37,919 bases of DNA, taken from the IMG/VR virus record IMGVR_UViG_3300044844_000044, positions 1 to 37,919 of that record. One strand, written 5' to 3'. Positions 12,408 through 22,038 of this stretch are shown here, piece after piece (the stretch's first letter is position 1; every line of letters begins with the position of its first letter). The stretch is from a virus. The notes below the pieces were generated by a model, which saw only the letters and a program-made list of their open reading frames with translations, was not told the origin of the DNA and ran no database searches. The translations under genes and the position numbers were made by a program.

Positions 12408-13975
12408 TGTATTTCGTCCTCTGGGTTAATAAGGTAGCTTGACAGTAAACCTTGAGGAATACCATATCCTGCACCAGTAGTTCTTAGATTAACATTTCTA
12501 GGTGTAGTTTCATATCTATTAGGTTGACCGCTTCTCATAAATCTAGCTAGGTCTGTAATAGCACCTTCACGCATTTTAGTAGCACCCATACGACCAACAG
12601 TTGTAGCACCAGCAAATGCACCGCCAGTTAGAATATCAGTTGCACCAAGTGCAATTGTTGGAAGTGCAGACACAGTTGATGTTGGAGCAAATCTACCTAC
12701 AAACTTAAGCGTGTTTACTAAGTCAGTACCTTTGGCTGCTTCAATAATTGCATCTTGTTCACCCTTAGAAAATAAACGCATACGCTTTTCATTTTTAGCT
12801 AGTTGCCTCATTTGTTTAGCTAATGAATTTTCTGCACCAGATTGTGTAAACTTACTTACATCAAGTTCTGCTTCTTGCAACATATCTGTAAATATTTCAG
12901 ATTTCTTAAATCTAGCGTAACTATCACGAGCTGCTTGCCATGTTTTAAGAGCTTCTTTATTACCAATCTTAATATTACTTACAGGCATATTGGCCATGTA
13001 GTCATCAAACTCATCTAACAATCTTGTAGCAATACGTCTTTCATTAGCATTTACAGATGATTGGCCATTCTTAATCATTGTGCGTAATGATTGTAGTTCT
13101 GTAAAATCTACAGGCATTTTTCCAGCAGTTAATTCTTTAATTGCAGCATTAACATCTGGGAAATTTCCACTAGGTGTATAACCTTCTTGTCTTAATCTTG
13201 CTGGCAAGTTTTTCATTGTTGCTTGAAATACATTTTTCTTTAATGTAATTCCTTCATCTCTTGCTTGATTAAAAAGGTTAGTAGCTTGTTGCTGAAAAAA
13301 TTCTTGTTCTGGTACAGCACCTAAATCCACTTTTGATTGTTTCATTAAGTTAGATGTAACTGTAGGAACATACATTGGATTTTTAGTAAATGGTAACTTA
13401 ATTGGCACAGCATTAAACTCTAGTGATCTAGGGTCAGCACCAAATAAAGTTTTAGCTGGTATTTTTTGAGGAACAACTCCCATTGTTGGAGTTGGAGCAA
13501 GTTTAGAAGTTTCTAAAAAACTACCTAGACCTTCCATTGCCTTTTGGCCAATCTCAGTTTGTGGCCTATATGCAGTTGCTTCCATACCTTTCATGACAGC
13601 TTCTTCAGCACTAGGAGCATATTGGTTACCAGTAATACCACCAATAGCTTGTCTACCTAAACCATAATAAGCACCTACTGGAGCTGTAACTATTGGGCTT
13701 GCAGCAGCTACAGCAGCATCAAATCCACCTACAGCTTCTCTAAGAATAGGAATCTGATCAAGTGTTGTTTGTGGTTTTTGAACAATTGGTTCAGCTGGCT
13801 TTACTCTTTGTTCTGGAGGAACTAATAAGTCATAAGGAATACTCTTATCAGTAGCACCAGCTGGAACACCAGATAATTGTCTTTGTAATTCAGTAAGCCC
13901 ATCTGTAGAAACTTTATCTATTTTTTGTGCTTTAAGATATTCTAAGTCTTTAGTAGAAAACTTTGAAAAGTCCAT
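12404..13975 (-). CDS. Candidate DNA-ejection (internal virion) protein 1
   Basis: A 523-residue protein. It starts MDFSKFSTKDLEYLKAQK, passes through a Pro-rich linker (KPAEPIVQKPQTT), then a hydrophobic Ala/Gly segment (GGFDAAVAAASPIVTAPVGA), a helical middle and a second hydrophobic stretch (TVSALPTIALGATDIL). The length, the modular layout and the place directly downstream of the tail genes match internal or ejected proteins of podoviruses. No lytic transglycosylase motif was seen. Confidence 0.6.
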   Translation of the reverse strand: MDFSKFSTKDLEYLKAQKIDKVSTDGLTELQRQLSGVPAGATDKSIPYDLLVPPEQRVKPAEPIVQKPQTTLDQIPILREAVGGFDAAVAAASPIVTAPVGAYYGLGRQAIGGITGNQYAPSAEEAVMKGMEATAYRPQTEIGQKAMEGLGSFLETSKLAPTPTMGVVPQKIPAKTLFGADPRSLEFNAVPIKLPFTKNPMYVPTVTSNLMKQSKVDLGAVPEQEFFQQQATNLFNQARDEGITLKKNVFQATMKNLPARLRQEGYTPSGNFPDVNAAIKELTAGKMPVDFTELQSLRTMIKNGQSSVNANERRIATRLLDEFDDYMANMPVSNIKIGNKEALKTWQAARDSYARFKKSEIFTDMLQEAELDVSKFTQSGAENSLAKQMRQLAKNEKRMRLFSKGEQDAIIEAAKGTDLVNTLKFVGRFAPTSTVSALPTIALGATDILTGGAFAGATTVGRMGATKMREGAITDLARFMRSGQPNRYETTPRNVNLRTTGAGYGIPQGLLSSYLINPEDEIQ

Positions 13976-15174
13976 TATTTCGCACCTTTTCTTTTATTAA
14001 GTTCTTTTGTTATAGCATCAAGATCAAGCATTAATCCACCACCTGTTCCTGCTGGTTTAGTTTGTTTAGGATACATTTTATTTGTGTAATAATTAATACC
14101 TGAGTTATTACTTTCTTGAACTGCTTCAATTGCACCAATTAAAGCATCTATACTTCCTCCGCCTTTAATAAATGTGCTAATTTGATCTGGAGGAGGTAGT
14201 TTTTTCTGTAAGCGTGGAAGATCTTCTTTATTAAGAACACCAAGTTGATCTGCAATACGAAGTTTAGTTAATGAATCTTCATATAATGTTTGCTGTCTAA
14301 ATCCAGCAGCACCAAGCCCACCAATTTGCAATCCATTTTGTTTAATATCAGCTTTTAAAGTTTCTAATGATGTATTAAATAAATTTGCTTGATTAACTTT
14401 ATCATCATACTCTTTAAATAATGTAGGAGTTAGTGCTGTAGGAGCTGAAGTAATATTGCCACTAGTTCCAGATGTAGTAGTTGGTTGAGTAGTAGTTGTT
14501 GCAGCTGTTTTAGCTGTGCCATCATATCCATATATTGGAGGTAAAATATTTGGCGGAGGAGGAGCTTGCTCAATCCGTACAGGAACTTGTTTTGTAACAC
14601 CAGTCACAGGATCTTGCACAGTTTGCATTACCGTTTTAGGAGCAAATGCTTCACGATAAGCAACAGCATATGCAGGAGTTGCTCTGCGTGCTTCAGCACC
14701 TGCAGAACCATCATTACCCTTGAGAAGAGTATTGTAAGATACACCCTCAACACTAGTACCATATAAGCCACCTTTTTGAAGAATAGCTGAATCATAAGTA
14801 CTAAGATATGGACTATTAGGATCAACTTCAGCAAGTTTTGATCTGTTATAAACTAACTTATCTAATTCAGTCATTCCTTCCATTTCAATTTGTTTAGATG
14901 TTTTAGCTATATTTAAACTATCCATTAAATTTTTAGCTTTAGTATCATAAACACCTTGAGCACCTTGCATACCACCTAAATATGTTCTTGCTAAAATATT
15001 AGCAGTACCAAGATTTTGGTTCTTTGGAAGTGTAAGGTAAGTTAAGGCTGCATTAATTAATCCAGACTTTGTGGATTGATTTTGCAAGTTTGCATATTTA
15101 TCACCAAGCAACCCTTTTAAATAATCTGGTTCTTGTGTGGGAAATATGTTTGGTAAATTATCTAATAGTGCCAT
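13975..15174 (-). CDS. Candidate ejection protein 2
   Basis: A 399-residue, mostly helical protein with a low-complexity linker (KTAATTTTQPTTTSGTSG) near the middle. The N-terminal part has KSGLINAALTYLTLPKNQNLG, common in phage ejection-type proteins. One of a run of three similar-sized Gln/Ala/Gly-rich proteins (12404-17063). Role assigned by position and composition. Confidence 0.55.
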   Translation of the reverse strand: MALLDNLPNIFPTQEPDYLKGLLGDKYANLQNQSTKSGLINAALTYLTLPKNQNLGTANILARTYLGGMQGAQGVYDTKAKNLMDSLNIAKTSKQIEMEGMTELDKLVYNRSKLAEVDPNSPYLSTYDSAILQKGGLYGTSVEGVSYNTLLKGNDGSAGAEARRATPAYAVAYREAFAPKTVMQTVQDPVTGVTKQVPVRIEQAPPPPNILPPIYGYDGTAKTAATTTTQPTTTSGTSGNITSAPTALTPTLFKEYDDKVNQANLFNTSLETLKADIKQNGLQIGGLGAAGFRQQTLYEDSLTKLRIADQLGVLNKEDLPRLQKKLPPPDQISTFIKGGGSIDALIGAIEAVQESNNSGINYYTNKMYPKQTKPAGTGGGLMLDLDAITKELNKRKGAK

Positions 15175-15177
15175 TGA

Positions 15178-15948
15178 CTAGCCTCCGAATAAATCTGGAT
15201 AAAGTTTTCTAAGTTCTGGATTTTGAGCTACAACTGTATCAAGTTGCAACATACCAGTTTTATTAATTGGTACTGGAACAATTTGTGGAGCTACATTACT
15301 TGCTGACGCTGTAGGGGTATATCCTTGAAATTGTCCTTGACGTACTGGTTGTTGAGCAGATGTATTAACTTTTTCTGGAGGAGCATTAATTGCTTCAATA
15401 CCTTTTACTGCAAAACCACCAGCTGAAATAGGATTATTTTTTGCCCAAGAAAATGCATCATTACCAAATCCTTGAATTTTATCCATCGCTGTTGGCGGAG
15501 TATAATTAAATAGTTTTGACATATCTGCAGTAAGAGCATTATTGCCAACACCACCTCTTAAATCAGAAACAGATAATGGAATGCCAGTAGAAGGCATACC
15601 GCTAGAAGCAATACCAATATCATCTACAAGTGAAGCTCCAATAACAGCATCGTCTGCAATACCTGCTAATGGTTTTGCAAATTGTGCAATATTAGAAATA
15701 CCTTGACTTCCTACACCTAAAGCAGTACCTCCAACATTTGTACCTACTTGAGATAATTGTATGCCATTAGAAACACCGCCTGCTGCACCTTGACCAAATG
15801 CACCAGCAATCTTGCCACCTAGTAAACTTTCTGATCCACCGAATAGGCCACCAGTAGCACCTCCAAGTAAAGCACCAGTTAATGGGCTCTGGCCTTGAAC
15901 AGCAGATCCTAGAGCACCAATACCTGCACCAATAAGAACTGGATTCAT
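15178..15948 (-). CDS. Glycine/alanine-rich virion protein, candidate ejection protein 3
   Basis: A 256-residue protein whose N-terminal half is Gly/Ala-rich and membrane-compatible (MNPVLIGAGIGALGSAVQG, then LLGGATGGLFGG). The C-terminal part has a Pro-rich end (PVRQGQFQGYTPTAS). Such Gly-zipper segments are common in podoviral DNA-injection proteins that insert into the host envelope. Confidence 0.55.
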   Translation of the reverse strand: MNPVLIGAGIGALGSAVQGQSPLTGALLGGATGGLFGGSESLLGGKIAGAFGQGAAGGVSNGIQLSQVGTNVGGTALGVGSQGISNIAQFAKPLAGIADDAVIGASLVDDIGIASSGMPSTGIPLSVSDLRGGVGNNALTADMSKLFNYTPPTAMDKIQGFGNDAFSWAKNNPISAGGFAVKGIEAINAPPEKVNTSAQQPVRQGQFQGYTPTASASNVAPQIVPVPINKTGMLQLDTVVAQNPELRKLYPDLFGG

Positions 15949-17063
15949 TATTTACCTACCTTACCTGCTACATAGCATAATGGTTCAATGATTGCACGAT
16001 AGATACGACCTAATGGATCTCTACGTTTACCACGCATTTCTTTCCATAAGTCAGCTGTACGATGTCTTGCAATATGTTCTGAAACTTTACGAACAATTTT
16101 GCGAGCAAATGTTTGTTTATCACTAAATGCAAATGCAACTACTGGTAAGAATAGTTTATGGTATCCTTTTTCAATTGTTTTAGCATTAGGCATTGTAGCT
16201 GAATGTTGTAACCAGATAGCTTGTCTAAATGATCCAAATCCGTATGCTTTATTCATTGCTGTACATACAATCTTACCACCACCAGATTGCGTAGTAGTAG
16301 ATACTGTACCTGTAGGTGCCCCATATGCCGCTCCCAAGTATGCACTTAACTTCTGATATGGTTTATTTTGTTCAAAGTTAAAGCGATCAATGTCAGCTTG
16401 CAATGCAGTTTTTTGATAATCTTCAGTAGTTTTACCTACATTCAGAAGTTGTTGAATGTCAGCATAATCAGCTTGTGCAAGTGCAGGAGCATTAAGAGCA
16501 GATTGTTGTTGCAACTGTCTTTCGTTGGCATAGTTTTGTGCAGCAAACTCACCGTACTTATTAGCAAGTGTATTAGCTAAAGTATTAGCAGCACGATTTT
16601 GAATATCAGCAGATACACCAGAACCATAACGACCAGCCATAGAAGCACCGCCTTGTGCTTTAGTAATTGCATCGTAATAGTTTTGTGTAGCACCTTGTGC
16701 AGCACCTTGCATAGCTTGTGAGAAGTAAGGATTACCAGCAGATAAAAATTCACCACCTACGGTAGCACCTTGTTGAGCTTGTGCACCAGTTAATAATGGG
16801 TTGCCAGCTAATGCTCTATTTTGAGCAGCTTGTAATGCTGATTGTGTTTGAGCAGATGGGCTAATATAAGTTTGACCACCGTAGTATTGTGGTGTATCTG
16901 TTTGATAAAGACCTTTAGCTTCGTTAAGACCGTATTCAACAAATGGTCTAATAGTAGGGTCTAGTTGATTTTTAGTTTCAGATGATCCGCCTCCGCCACC
17001 TCCGCCTTTATAAAATGTAAAGTAGTTACTTAATGATGGAAGTAAAAAGTGTAATAATTTCAT
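15948..17063 (-). CDS. Virion internal protein with conserved C-terminal domain
   Basis: A 371-residue protein. A seven-Gly run (residues about 20-26) precedes SSETKNQLDPTIRPFVEYGL, a common opening of phage internal proteins. The middle is Gln/Ala-rich (AAQGATQNYYDAITKAQGG). The C-terminal block KIVCTAMNKAYGFGSFR, EHIARHRTADLWK and LGRIYRAIIEPLCY is a recurrent phage domain of unknown biochemical function. Probably part of the DNA-injection apparatus. The first 18 residues are hydrophobic and could be an artefact of start choice. Confidence 0.6.
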   Translation of the reverse strand: MKLLHFLLPSLSNYFTFYKGGGGGGGSSETKNQLDPTIRPFVEYGLNEAKGLYQTDTPQYYGGQTYISPSAQTQSALQAAQNRALAGNPLLTGAQAQQGATVGGEFLSAGNPYFSQAMQGAAQGATQNYYDAITKAQGGASMAGRYGSGVSADIQNRAANTLANTLANKYGEFAAQNYANERQLQQQSALNAPALAQADYADIQQLLNVGKTTEDYQKTALQADIDRFNFEQNKPYQKLSAYLGAAYGAPTGTVSTTTQSGGGKIVCTAMNKAYGFGSFRQAIWLQHSATMPNAKTIEKGYHKLFLPVVAFAFSDKQTFARKIVRKVSEHIARHRTADLWKEMRGKRRDPLGRIYRAIIEPLCYVAGKVGK

Positions 17064-17064
17064 A

Positions 17065-17625
17065 TTATTTGCCTTGTGTGTTAGTTGTAACGATTGGTGA
17101 ATTTAATAAACCTGTAAACCTACCAGCACCGTATGAAGGTGGAGATAACATTGCTTGTTGTGGTAAAGCAAAGTTTAAATTTGAGTTAAGTGATGGAAAT
17201 AAATCTTCCATTGGTTTTGGTTGGTATGTAGGTTGTTGGTTAAGCAAAGATACCATAGACAAGTTACCGTTAATAATACCTTCAGCATTTCCTGTAAATG
17301 GTTTGAAGTATTGATTGCCTATTTTTATAGATTTTTCTACTTCACCACCTCTAGATGAGTTGTTATTAGGAATTCCAAGAGGATTATATCCACTAGACCA
17401 ATTGTTATTCATGCCACCCATAAATCCAAACGGGTTATACATTACTGGTGCTGGTGTATATGGTTGATACATAGTGCCACCTTGATAATACAATCCACTA
17501 GGTGTATGTAATTGCATACCTTCGTATTGTGATGGTGTTAAGTAACGATTAGTTTGAGCTGGTGCAGCATAAGTGTTCTGCACCTGTCCTGTTGGAGCAG
17601 AAAAATTCAAAGGTAAATTCATCAT
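17065..17625 (-). CDS. Pro/Asn/Tyr-rich structural protein
   Basis: A 186-residue low-complexity protein (TGQVQNTYAAPAQTNRY, YNPFGFMGGMNNNW) without recognisable domains. Its DNA lies between the paired small GNAT-like genes and the injection proteins. Its composition suggests an extended, disordered virion component. Confidence 0.5.
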   Translation of the reverse strand: MMNLPLNFSAPTGQVQNTYAAPAQTNRYLTPSQYEGMQLHTPSGLYYQGGTMYQPYTPAPVMYNPFGFMGGMNNNWSSGYNPLGIPNNNSSRGGEVEKSIKIGNQYFKPFTGNAEGIINGNLSMVSLLNQQPTYQPKPMEDLFPSLNSNLNFALPQQAMLSPPSYGAGRFTGLLNSPIVTTNTQGK

Positions 17626-18029
17626 AATTTTTTCTCTACTATAATATATCTGTTTTCAAATCCGTAAGCACGCTTCCAAAGCCTTGCTACTGCTTCAAAT
17701 GCTGCCCCTTGTATTTTTGTACCGCCATTAGCTTTAACCCATTGCTCAAACTCACCAAAACCTTGTTTGTCTGTCTTGCCACCAATAGCTGTGATAAATG
17801 CCACCCTATCGTTAGGATAGTTAATCCATTCAATAGTCATAGCACATTTAATTACTAAATCTTCTTCTGCACCTACACACAATACCTGTCTACCTTGTGT
17901 CAACAATACTTTAAGTTGGTCAAGGTCATATTCACCGCCAGAATGAGCCATAGCTCTATCTAACATGATCTCTACCTTATCCCATGTTTGTTGTATATGT
18001 GATGTAGGGACTACATAAAACTTTAGCAC
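17622..18029 (-). CDS. GNAT-like small protein A
   Basis: A 135-residue protein, MLKFYVVPTSHIQQTWDKVEIMLDRA, with WVKANGGTKIQGAAFEAVARLWKRAYGFENRY at the end, a beta-alpha-beta pattern resembling N-acetyltransferase-fold proteins of the T7 gp13 internal-protein type. It overlaps its neighbour at 18023, which has the same layout, so the two look like a tandem duplication. An acetyltransferase active site is not obvious, so a structural role is possible. Confidence 0.55.
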   Translation of the reverse strand: MLKFYVVPTSHIQQTWDKVEIMLDRAMAHSGGEYDLDQLKVLLTQGRQVLCVGAEEDLVIKCAMTIEWINYPNDRVAFITAIGGKTDKQGFGEFEQWVKANGGTKIQGAAFEAVARLWKRAYGFENRYIIVEKKL

Positions 18030-18412
18030 TCAAACCTCCATGTATATGGTCTGAATCCTAATGTTGGAGCAATCTTTTCCCAGCCCTTACGGTAAGAACT
18101 AAATGTTATGTCTTTAGCATTCATTTGTTGAGCAATATCAGTTATCTGTTTAAGACCTTCTGATAGTATGTCATGTGATTGACTGTAAGCAGCCCATACA
18201 TGAAGTGATTGACCTATTAACTGGGTAATAATATAACCTATAAAGCAACCTTCTTTAATGCCCAAATATAGTTGAGCCTTGCCTACCTTAATATCACAAT
18301 AGGCATCTTCTGGAATCCAGTCACTACCTAGTTCGGCTATTTCACCTAGACTTGGTTTGATCTGATTCCAAACTTGTTTTAATTCGTTTGGGTTTACATA
18401 TTTTAATTGCAT
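18023..18412 (-). CDS. GNAT-like small protein B (paralogue of A)
   Basis: A 129-residue protein with the same order as its downstream neighbour: VNPNELKQVWNQIKPSL, a middle KVGKAQLYLGIKEGCFIGYII, and the end FSSYRKGWEKIAPTLGFRPYTW. Both are GNAT-fold-like and end in the acceptor-binding G-F/R-x-Y segment. It begins right after the fibre gene stop. Confidence 0.55.
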   Translation of the reverse strand: MQLKYVNPNELKQVWNQIKPSLGEIAELGSDWIPEDAYCDIKVGKAQLYLGIKEGCFIGYIITQLIGQSLHVWAAYSQSHDILSEGLKQITDIAQQMNAKDITFSSYRKGWEKIAPTLGFRPYTWRFEC

Positions 18413-19206
18413 TAGGCTACTATAATATATCCGTATGTTTTGTCTGCTGTATCGTTTGCAAAGTGTTTTAGTGTTGCACTACCTTTAGCTCTAGCACTTA
18501 CATATACATTAGTAGATGCTGAAGGTGATACATAAGTCATTGTAGTAATAACGCTTGGTGTAGCTGGTCTTGTTGGACTTGTACCTGCTGCATAATGTTC
18601 TATAGACACACCAGTATCAGATACTTTCCACATAAGTTCAACATAGTCACCTGCTACTAATTCTACATAAAAGTTTAATGCACCAATAATATGACTTGGG
18701 TCACCAGCAGATTTTCTTGGGGATATACCAAACCAACTATTTGATGCTGGAATATCTGTGCCATTTTTTCTAAACCAAACGTCTGCGTGTTGAGAGTCGT
18801 TAGTTGTATTCTTAAACTGTATAGAAAACTCTAAATTATAAAGACCACTATTTCTTACATTAAGCCTAGAACTGTTTGACAAGTAAACACCATTAGAAAA
18901 GTCAGTAGTGTTAAATGTAATTGCATAAGCTGCAGTTGTTGATGCAGCAGTCTGGTCAGTTGAATCTTGAAACGCACCATAAGGAACAGTATCACTACCA
19001 GCAGCAGTACTAATAGGTGTTAGTAATATTATACTATTATAACCTATACGTTCATCATAAATGGTAGTTGTAGTAGCATTTCCTGTAGCTAAAGTAACTT
19101 CGCCTGTGTTGTTACTTTTACCTTCTACAAGGTTATTTACTACTTCTGAAATTTCACGAGGCTCTGAACCGCTAGGGTTTAGCTTACGGTACATATCACG
19201 AGCCAT
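18412..19206 (-). CDS. Tail fibre-like protein with jelly-roll C-terminal domain
   Basis: A 264-residue protein. MARDMYRKLNPSGSEPREISEVVNNL is a phage tail attachment-type start. After about residue 80 a beta-sandwich follows (SGLYNLEFSIQFKNT, HADVWFRKNGTDIP, GDYVELMWKVSD), like C1q/TNF-type receptor-binding tips. It would bind the host surface. Directly downstream of the tail hub gene. Confidence 0.6.
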   Translation of the reverse strand: MARDMYRKLNPSGSEPREISEVVNNLVEGKSNNTGEVTLATGNATTTTIYDERIGYNSIILLTPISTAAGSDTVPYGAFQDSTDQTAASTTAAYAITFNTTDFSNGVYLSNSSRLNVRNSGLYNLEFSIQFKNTTNDSQHADVWFRKNGTDIPASNSWFGISPRKSAGDPSHIIGALNFYVELVAGDYVELMWKVSDTGVSIEHYAAGTSPTRPATPSVITTMTYVSPSASTNVYVSARAKGSATLKHFANDTADKTYGYIIVA

Positions 19207-20858
19207 TATCTATTTCCTTGCTGCTCTACATCAATATCTACACTAATGGCTGTTGTCCATAGTCCTGTAGGTATAATTTTAAATCTATGGTATCTACCTG
19301 CTGAACGTAATGGAACTCTTCCTTCTGCTGAAGCTGCAATACCTGTTGAGAATGTAATAACGTCATTTAACTCACGTCTGGAAGCTACAGAAACTGTTGC
19401 AGAGCCATTGTCTATTGCAGGTCTTGCTAATGTGACTACTGAGTTATATCCTTTTTCTATATCGTATGTAATTAAACTAGGGATAGCATTTGTGCCAGAG
19501 AAGGTATATATATAAGCACCATTAATACCTGCAAATAAGAATTTACCACCTGCCCATATGCGTGAGTCAAATGATGTTGTAATACTATCTACAGTACCAA
19601 AGGCATCTAATCCTTCAAGTGTAATACCTGATGTTGCAATAGAGGCTATCTTTGTAGTATCTGTATCGCATATAGTCCATTTTTGAACTTGCCAATTATA
19701 AATAAGTAATGACTTTTCATTGTCTTGGTTATAGAAATTCCATACTACAATCTTGCGTTCTGGGTCAATAGCTGAGCTAATAAGGTCAATTTTGTTTAAA
19801 TCAACATTATCAAAGAACCATCTATCTACTTTATTAGCACCAATAGGTGTAATTGTTTGACCATCACATGAATAGAATCCGTTGTCAGCTAAGAAGTATG
19901 ATACATTGCCATATTGAGCAATAGAACCACCTGCCATACATCCTAAATTGCGTGAAATTGTATCAAACTGAAAGAAAAATGGTGAGCCAATATATGACAT
20001 ACGCACAATAGCTCGGTCTAAGAATACTAAGCCAAACTCTCCGCCAGTTAATCCTTGTATGTTACCACCATCACCGATTATTTGGAAATCAGATTGTGAA
20101 GCAGCTCCACTTTCCCAATCGGTTTCATCATTAATATCTGACCATTGTACTTTGTTAGGATTTACACCTGAATCTAAATTACCCACTACAACAAAGTCAC
20201 GCACTACTGTAATGTATTTAGCTACTGGTGCATAAGCTCCAGCATCACCAAAATAAGATGATAAGCCAATATTCCACTTTTGTATTTTACCTACATTATT
20301 TGTAGCTAATACTGAATCACCAAACTGAGTAAAGTTCCATGTGGTAACACCACCATAACTTGCAGCTATGACTGTACCTGTTGCAGCAGCACTAGCAATG
20401 TTAGCGTTGACTTTAGCATAAGTAAATGTGGTAGAAGTAGGTACAGTAGTAATACTATAAGTACCATCAAAAGTATTATTACTTGCGTCTACTGTGACTG
20501 AATCACCAACACTATATCCATGTGCATTAAGAGTTGTAATAGTAGCTACATTAGATGTTAAAGCTACATTAGAAATTGTTCTAGCAACGCTTTTAGATAC
20601 GTCATCAAGGCTTAAATCAGAGCCATCAAAAATATATAGTTTAGATGCACTTGCAGCAAATAATTGAGTAGTAGTGTTAAACTTACCTGCAAATATATTT
20701 AATAAATCTTCTGATGCTGCACCTGAATATCTTACTGAAGTAGAAAATGGAATATAGCCAACAGATGAAGGTACTACATTAGTAGCATCTTGTAATGATT
20801 CAATGATAGAAGGCTGGTCAGGTAACCATTCACCTAATATTACCCTTGTCGTAGCCAT
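19206..20858 (-). CDS. Tail hub/stabilisation-like structural protein
   Basis: A 550-residue protein beginning MATTRVILGEWLPDQPSI, matching a widespread podovirus structural protein near the tail. An Ig-like insertion (SNVATITTLNAHGYSVGDSV, TYSITTVPTSTTFTY) lies at about residues 95-160. Blocks such as NKVQWSDINDETDW, GLVFLDRAIVRM and FYSCDGQTITPIG are beta-propeller-like. It is likely the hub joining the tail to fibres. It overlaps the repeat protein gene upstream by 19 bases. Confidence 0.65.
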   Translation of the reverse strand: MATTRVILGEWLPDQPSIIESLQDATNVVPSSVGYIPFSTSVRYSGAASEDLLNIFAGKFNTTTQLFAASASKLYIFDGSDLSLDDVSKSVARTISNVALTSNVATITTLNAHGYSVGDSVTVDASNNTFDGTYSITTVPTSTTFTYAKVNANIASAAATGTVIAASYGGVTTWNFTQFGDSVLATNNVGKIQKWNIGLSSYFGDAGAYAPVAKYITVVRDFVVVGNLDSGVNPNKVQWSDINDETDWESGAASQSDFQIIGDGGNIQGLTGGEFGLVFLDRAIVRMSYIGSPFFFQFDTISRNLGCMAGGSIAQYGNVSYFLADNGFYSCDGQTITPIGANKVDRWFFDNVDLNKIDLISSAIDPERKIVVWNFYNQDNEKSLLIYNWQVQKWTICDTDTTKIASIATSGITLEGLDAFGTVDSITTSFDSRIWAGGKFLFAGINGAYIYTFSGTNAIPSLITYDIEKGYNSVVTLARPAIDNGSATVSVASRRELNDVITFSTGIAASAEGRVPLRSAGRYHRFKIIPTGLWTTAISVDIDVEQQGNR

Positions 20859-21493
20859 GTATTATTGTCCCCTGTTACTGTTGTCCATGTGTTTGAACTT
20901 GGTGTTACGTCAGTCCATGTGTTTGTGTCAAAAGTGGTATTTGACCACTCTTCACCTAAAATAGTGCCTTTAGCAATAATTGTTGCTGTACCTACAATAG
21001 AACTTGTACCATCCCATATAGATGAAGCATTGCAAGTAACTGTAGTGTCGCAAGTAATGTGACCTTCACCTGCATACTGAATACCACCGTTAGCTGTAAC
21101 AGTAGCATCACAGAAAATAGAACCAGTACCAATGACAAATTTCTGAGCAGAAGCAGTTACAGTTGCAAAACCAGTAATAGAGCCACTAGAAGTCTTAATG
21201 ACTACTGAGCCACTAGATACTGTTGCAAAGCCTGTAATAGCTCCAGAAGCCTCTCTAATTGCGTAGGCATAGGCAGATACTAAAGCGTTTCCGTTAATGC
21301 TTCCTGATGCTGTTCTTGTGCGAATAGCACTACTTGTTACAGTAGCATTGGCTGTAATAGCAGCAGAGTTTGTTCTTATTCTTAAAGCGTCAGCAGTAAC
21401 GGTAGCATCTGCAGTAATAGAAGCTGTGCCTAGTACAACACCGCTTGCTAGTGAGCTAAATGCTACTTGTGAAAAACTAGCAATTCCGAACAT
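20840..21493 (-). CDS. Beta-solenoid-like tail protein with eight 20-residue repeats
   Basis: A 217-residue protein. Residues 25-184 are eight back-to-back 20-residue units of the type SITADATVTADALRIRTNSA, each beginning (S/A/H)-I and carrying an A-T-V-T strand at the same place. The last section has a Trp-Thr motif repeated three times (NTWTDV, NTWTTV, NTWLRQ). A regular 20-residue repeat with alternating hydrophobics suggests a right-handed beta-helix or a triple-stranded fibre shaft. It sits among fibre genes. Confidence 0.65.
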   Translation of the reverse strand: MFGIASFSQVAFSSLASGVVLGTASITADATVTADALRIRTNSAAITANATVTSSAIRTRTASGSINGNALVSAYAYAIREASGAITGFATVSSGSVVIKTSSGSITGFATVTASAQKFVIGTGSIFCDATVTANGGIQYAGEGHITCDTTVTCNASSIWDGTSSIVGTATIIAKGTILGEEWSNTTFDTNTWTDVTPSSNTWTTVTGDNNTWLRQG

Positions 21494-21519
21494 TATTTAA
21501 TCCCTATATAAAGACTTTC

Positions 21520-22035
21520 TTATTCATAAAGAATGTTGATAGAACCTGCGTCAAATGTATCTGTGCCGTTTACTGTTGTAATTCTTACTCTGTCTAGCGT
21601 TCCACCCAAAGCAACAGAACCATTTCCTGTAGAAGTAAGAACTCCATAAGCTGCTTGACCAGAAGATACCCATGTATTACCTGTAATATTTGTTATCAAT
21701 ACATAAACTTGATATGTATTGGCAGCAACCATTGCTTCTGTAACAGAGAATCCAGTTGTAGAATTTGTACCGCTAGTATTATTAGTTTGTTTAGATGCCC
21801 CAGTATATCCACTTGTTGTAAAAGAACCAGCACCAACCTGAAAAATAAGATTACTTGTCCCACTTGTACTTACACCACTAAGCATCACAGTAATACGTTT
21901 TACCCAAGATGGAATACTTGTAAAGTCTATGCTTGTACCTGATGTAGAGGCTACAGCAGTCCCACGAGAAATACCGTCATATACAGCACCAGAGTTAGTT
22001 GTAACTCCTGCTGAACCGTTTAAAGTAATCGCCAT
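21520..22035 (-). CDS. Tail fibre protein A (paralogue of B)
   Basis: A 171-residue protein with GTAVASTSGTSIDFT, then IPSWVKRITVMLSGV, and the end LDRVRITTVNGTDTFDAG. It ends in a short receptor-tip-like beta domain. It shares the same two blocks as the next gene, so the two are duplicates that diverged in the middle, where host range is usually decided. Confidence 0.65.
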   Translation of the reverse strand: MAITLNGSAGVTTNSGAVYDGISRGTAVASTSGTSIDFTSIPSWVKRITVMLSGVSTSGTSNLIFQVGAGSFTTSGYTGASKQTNNTSGTNSTTGFSVTEAMVAANTYQVYVLITNITGNTWVSSGQAAYGVLTSTGNGSVALGGTLDRVRITTVNGTDTFDAGSINILYE

Positions 22036-22038
22036 AAT

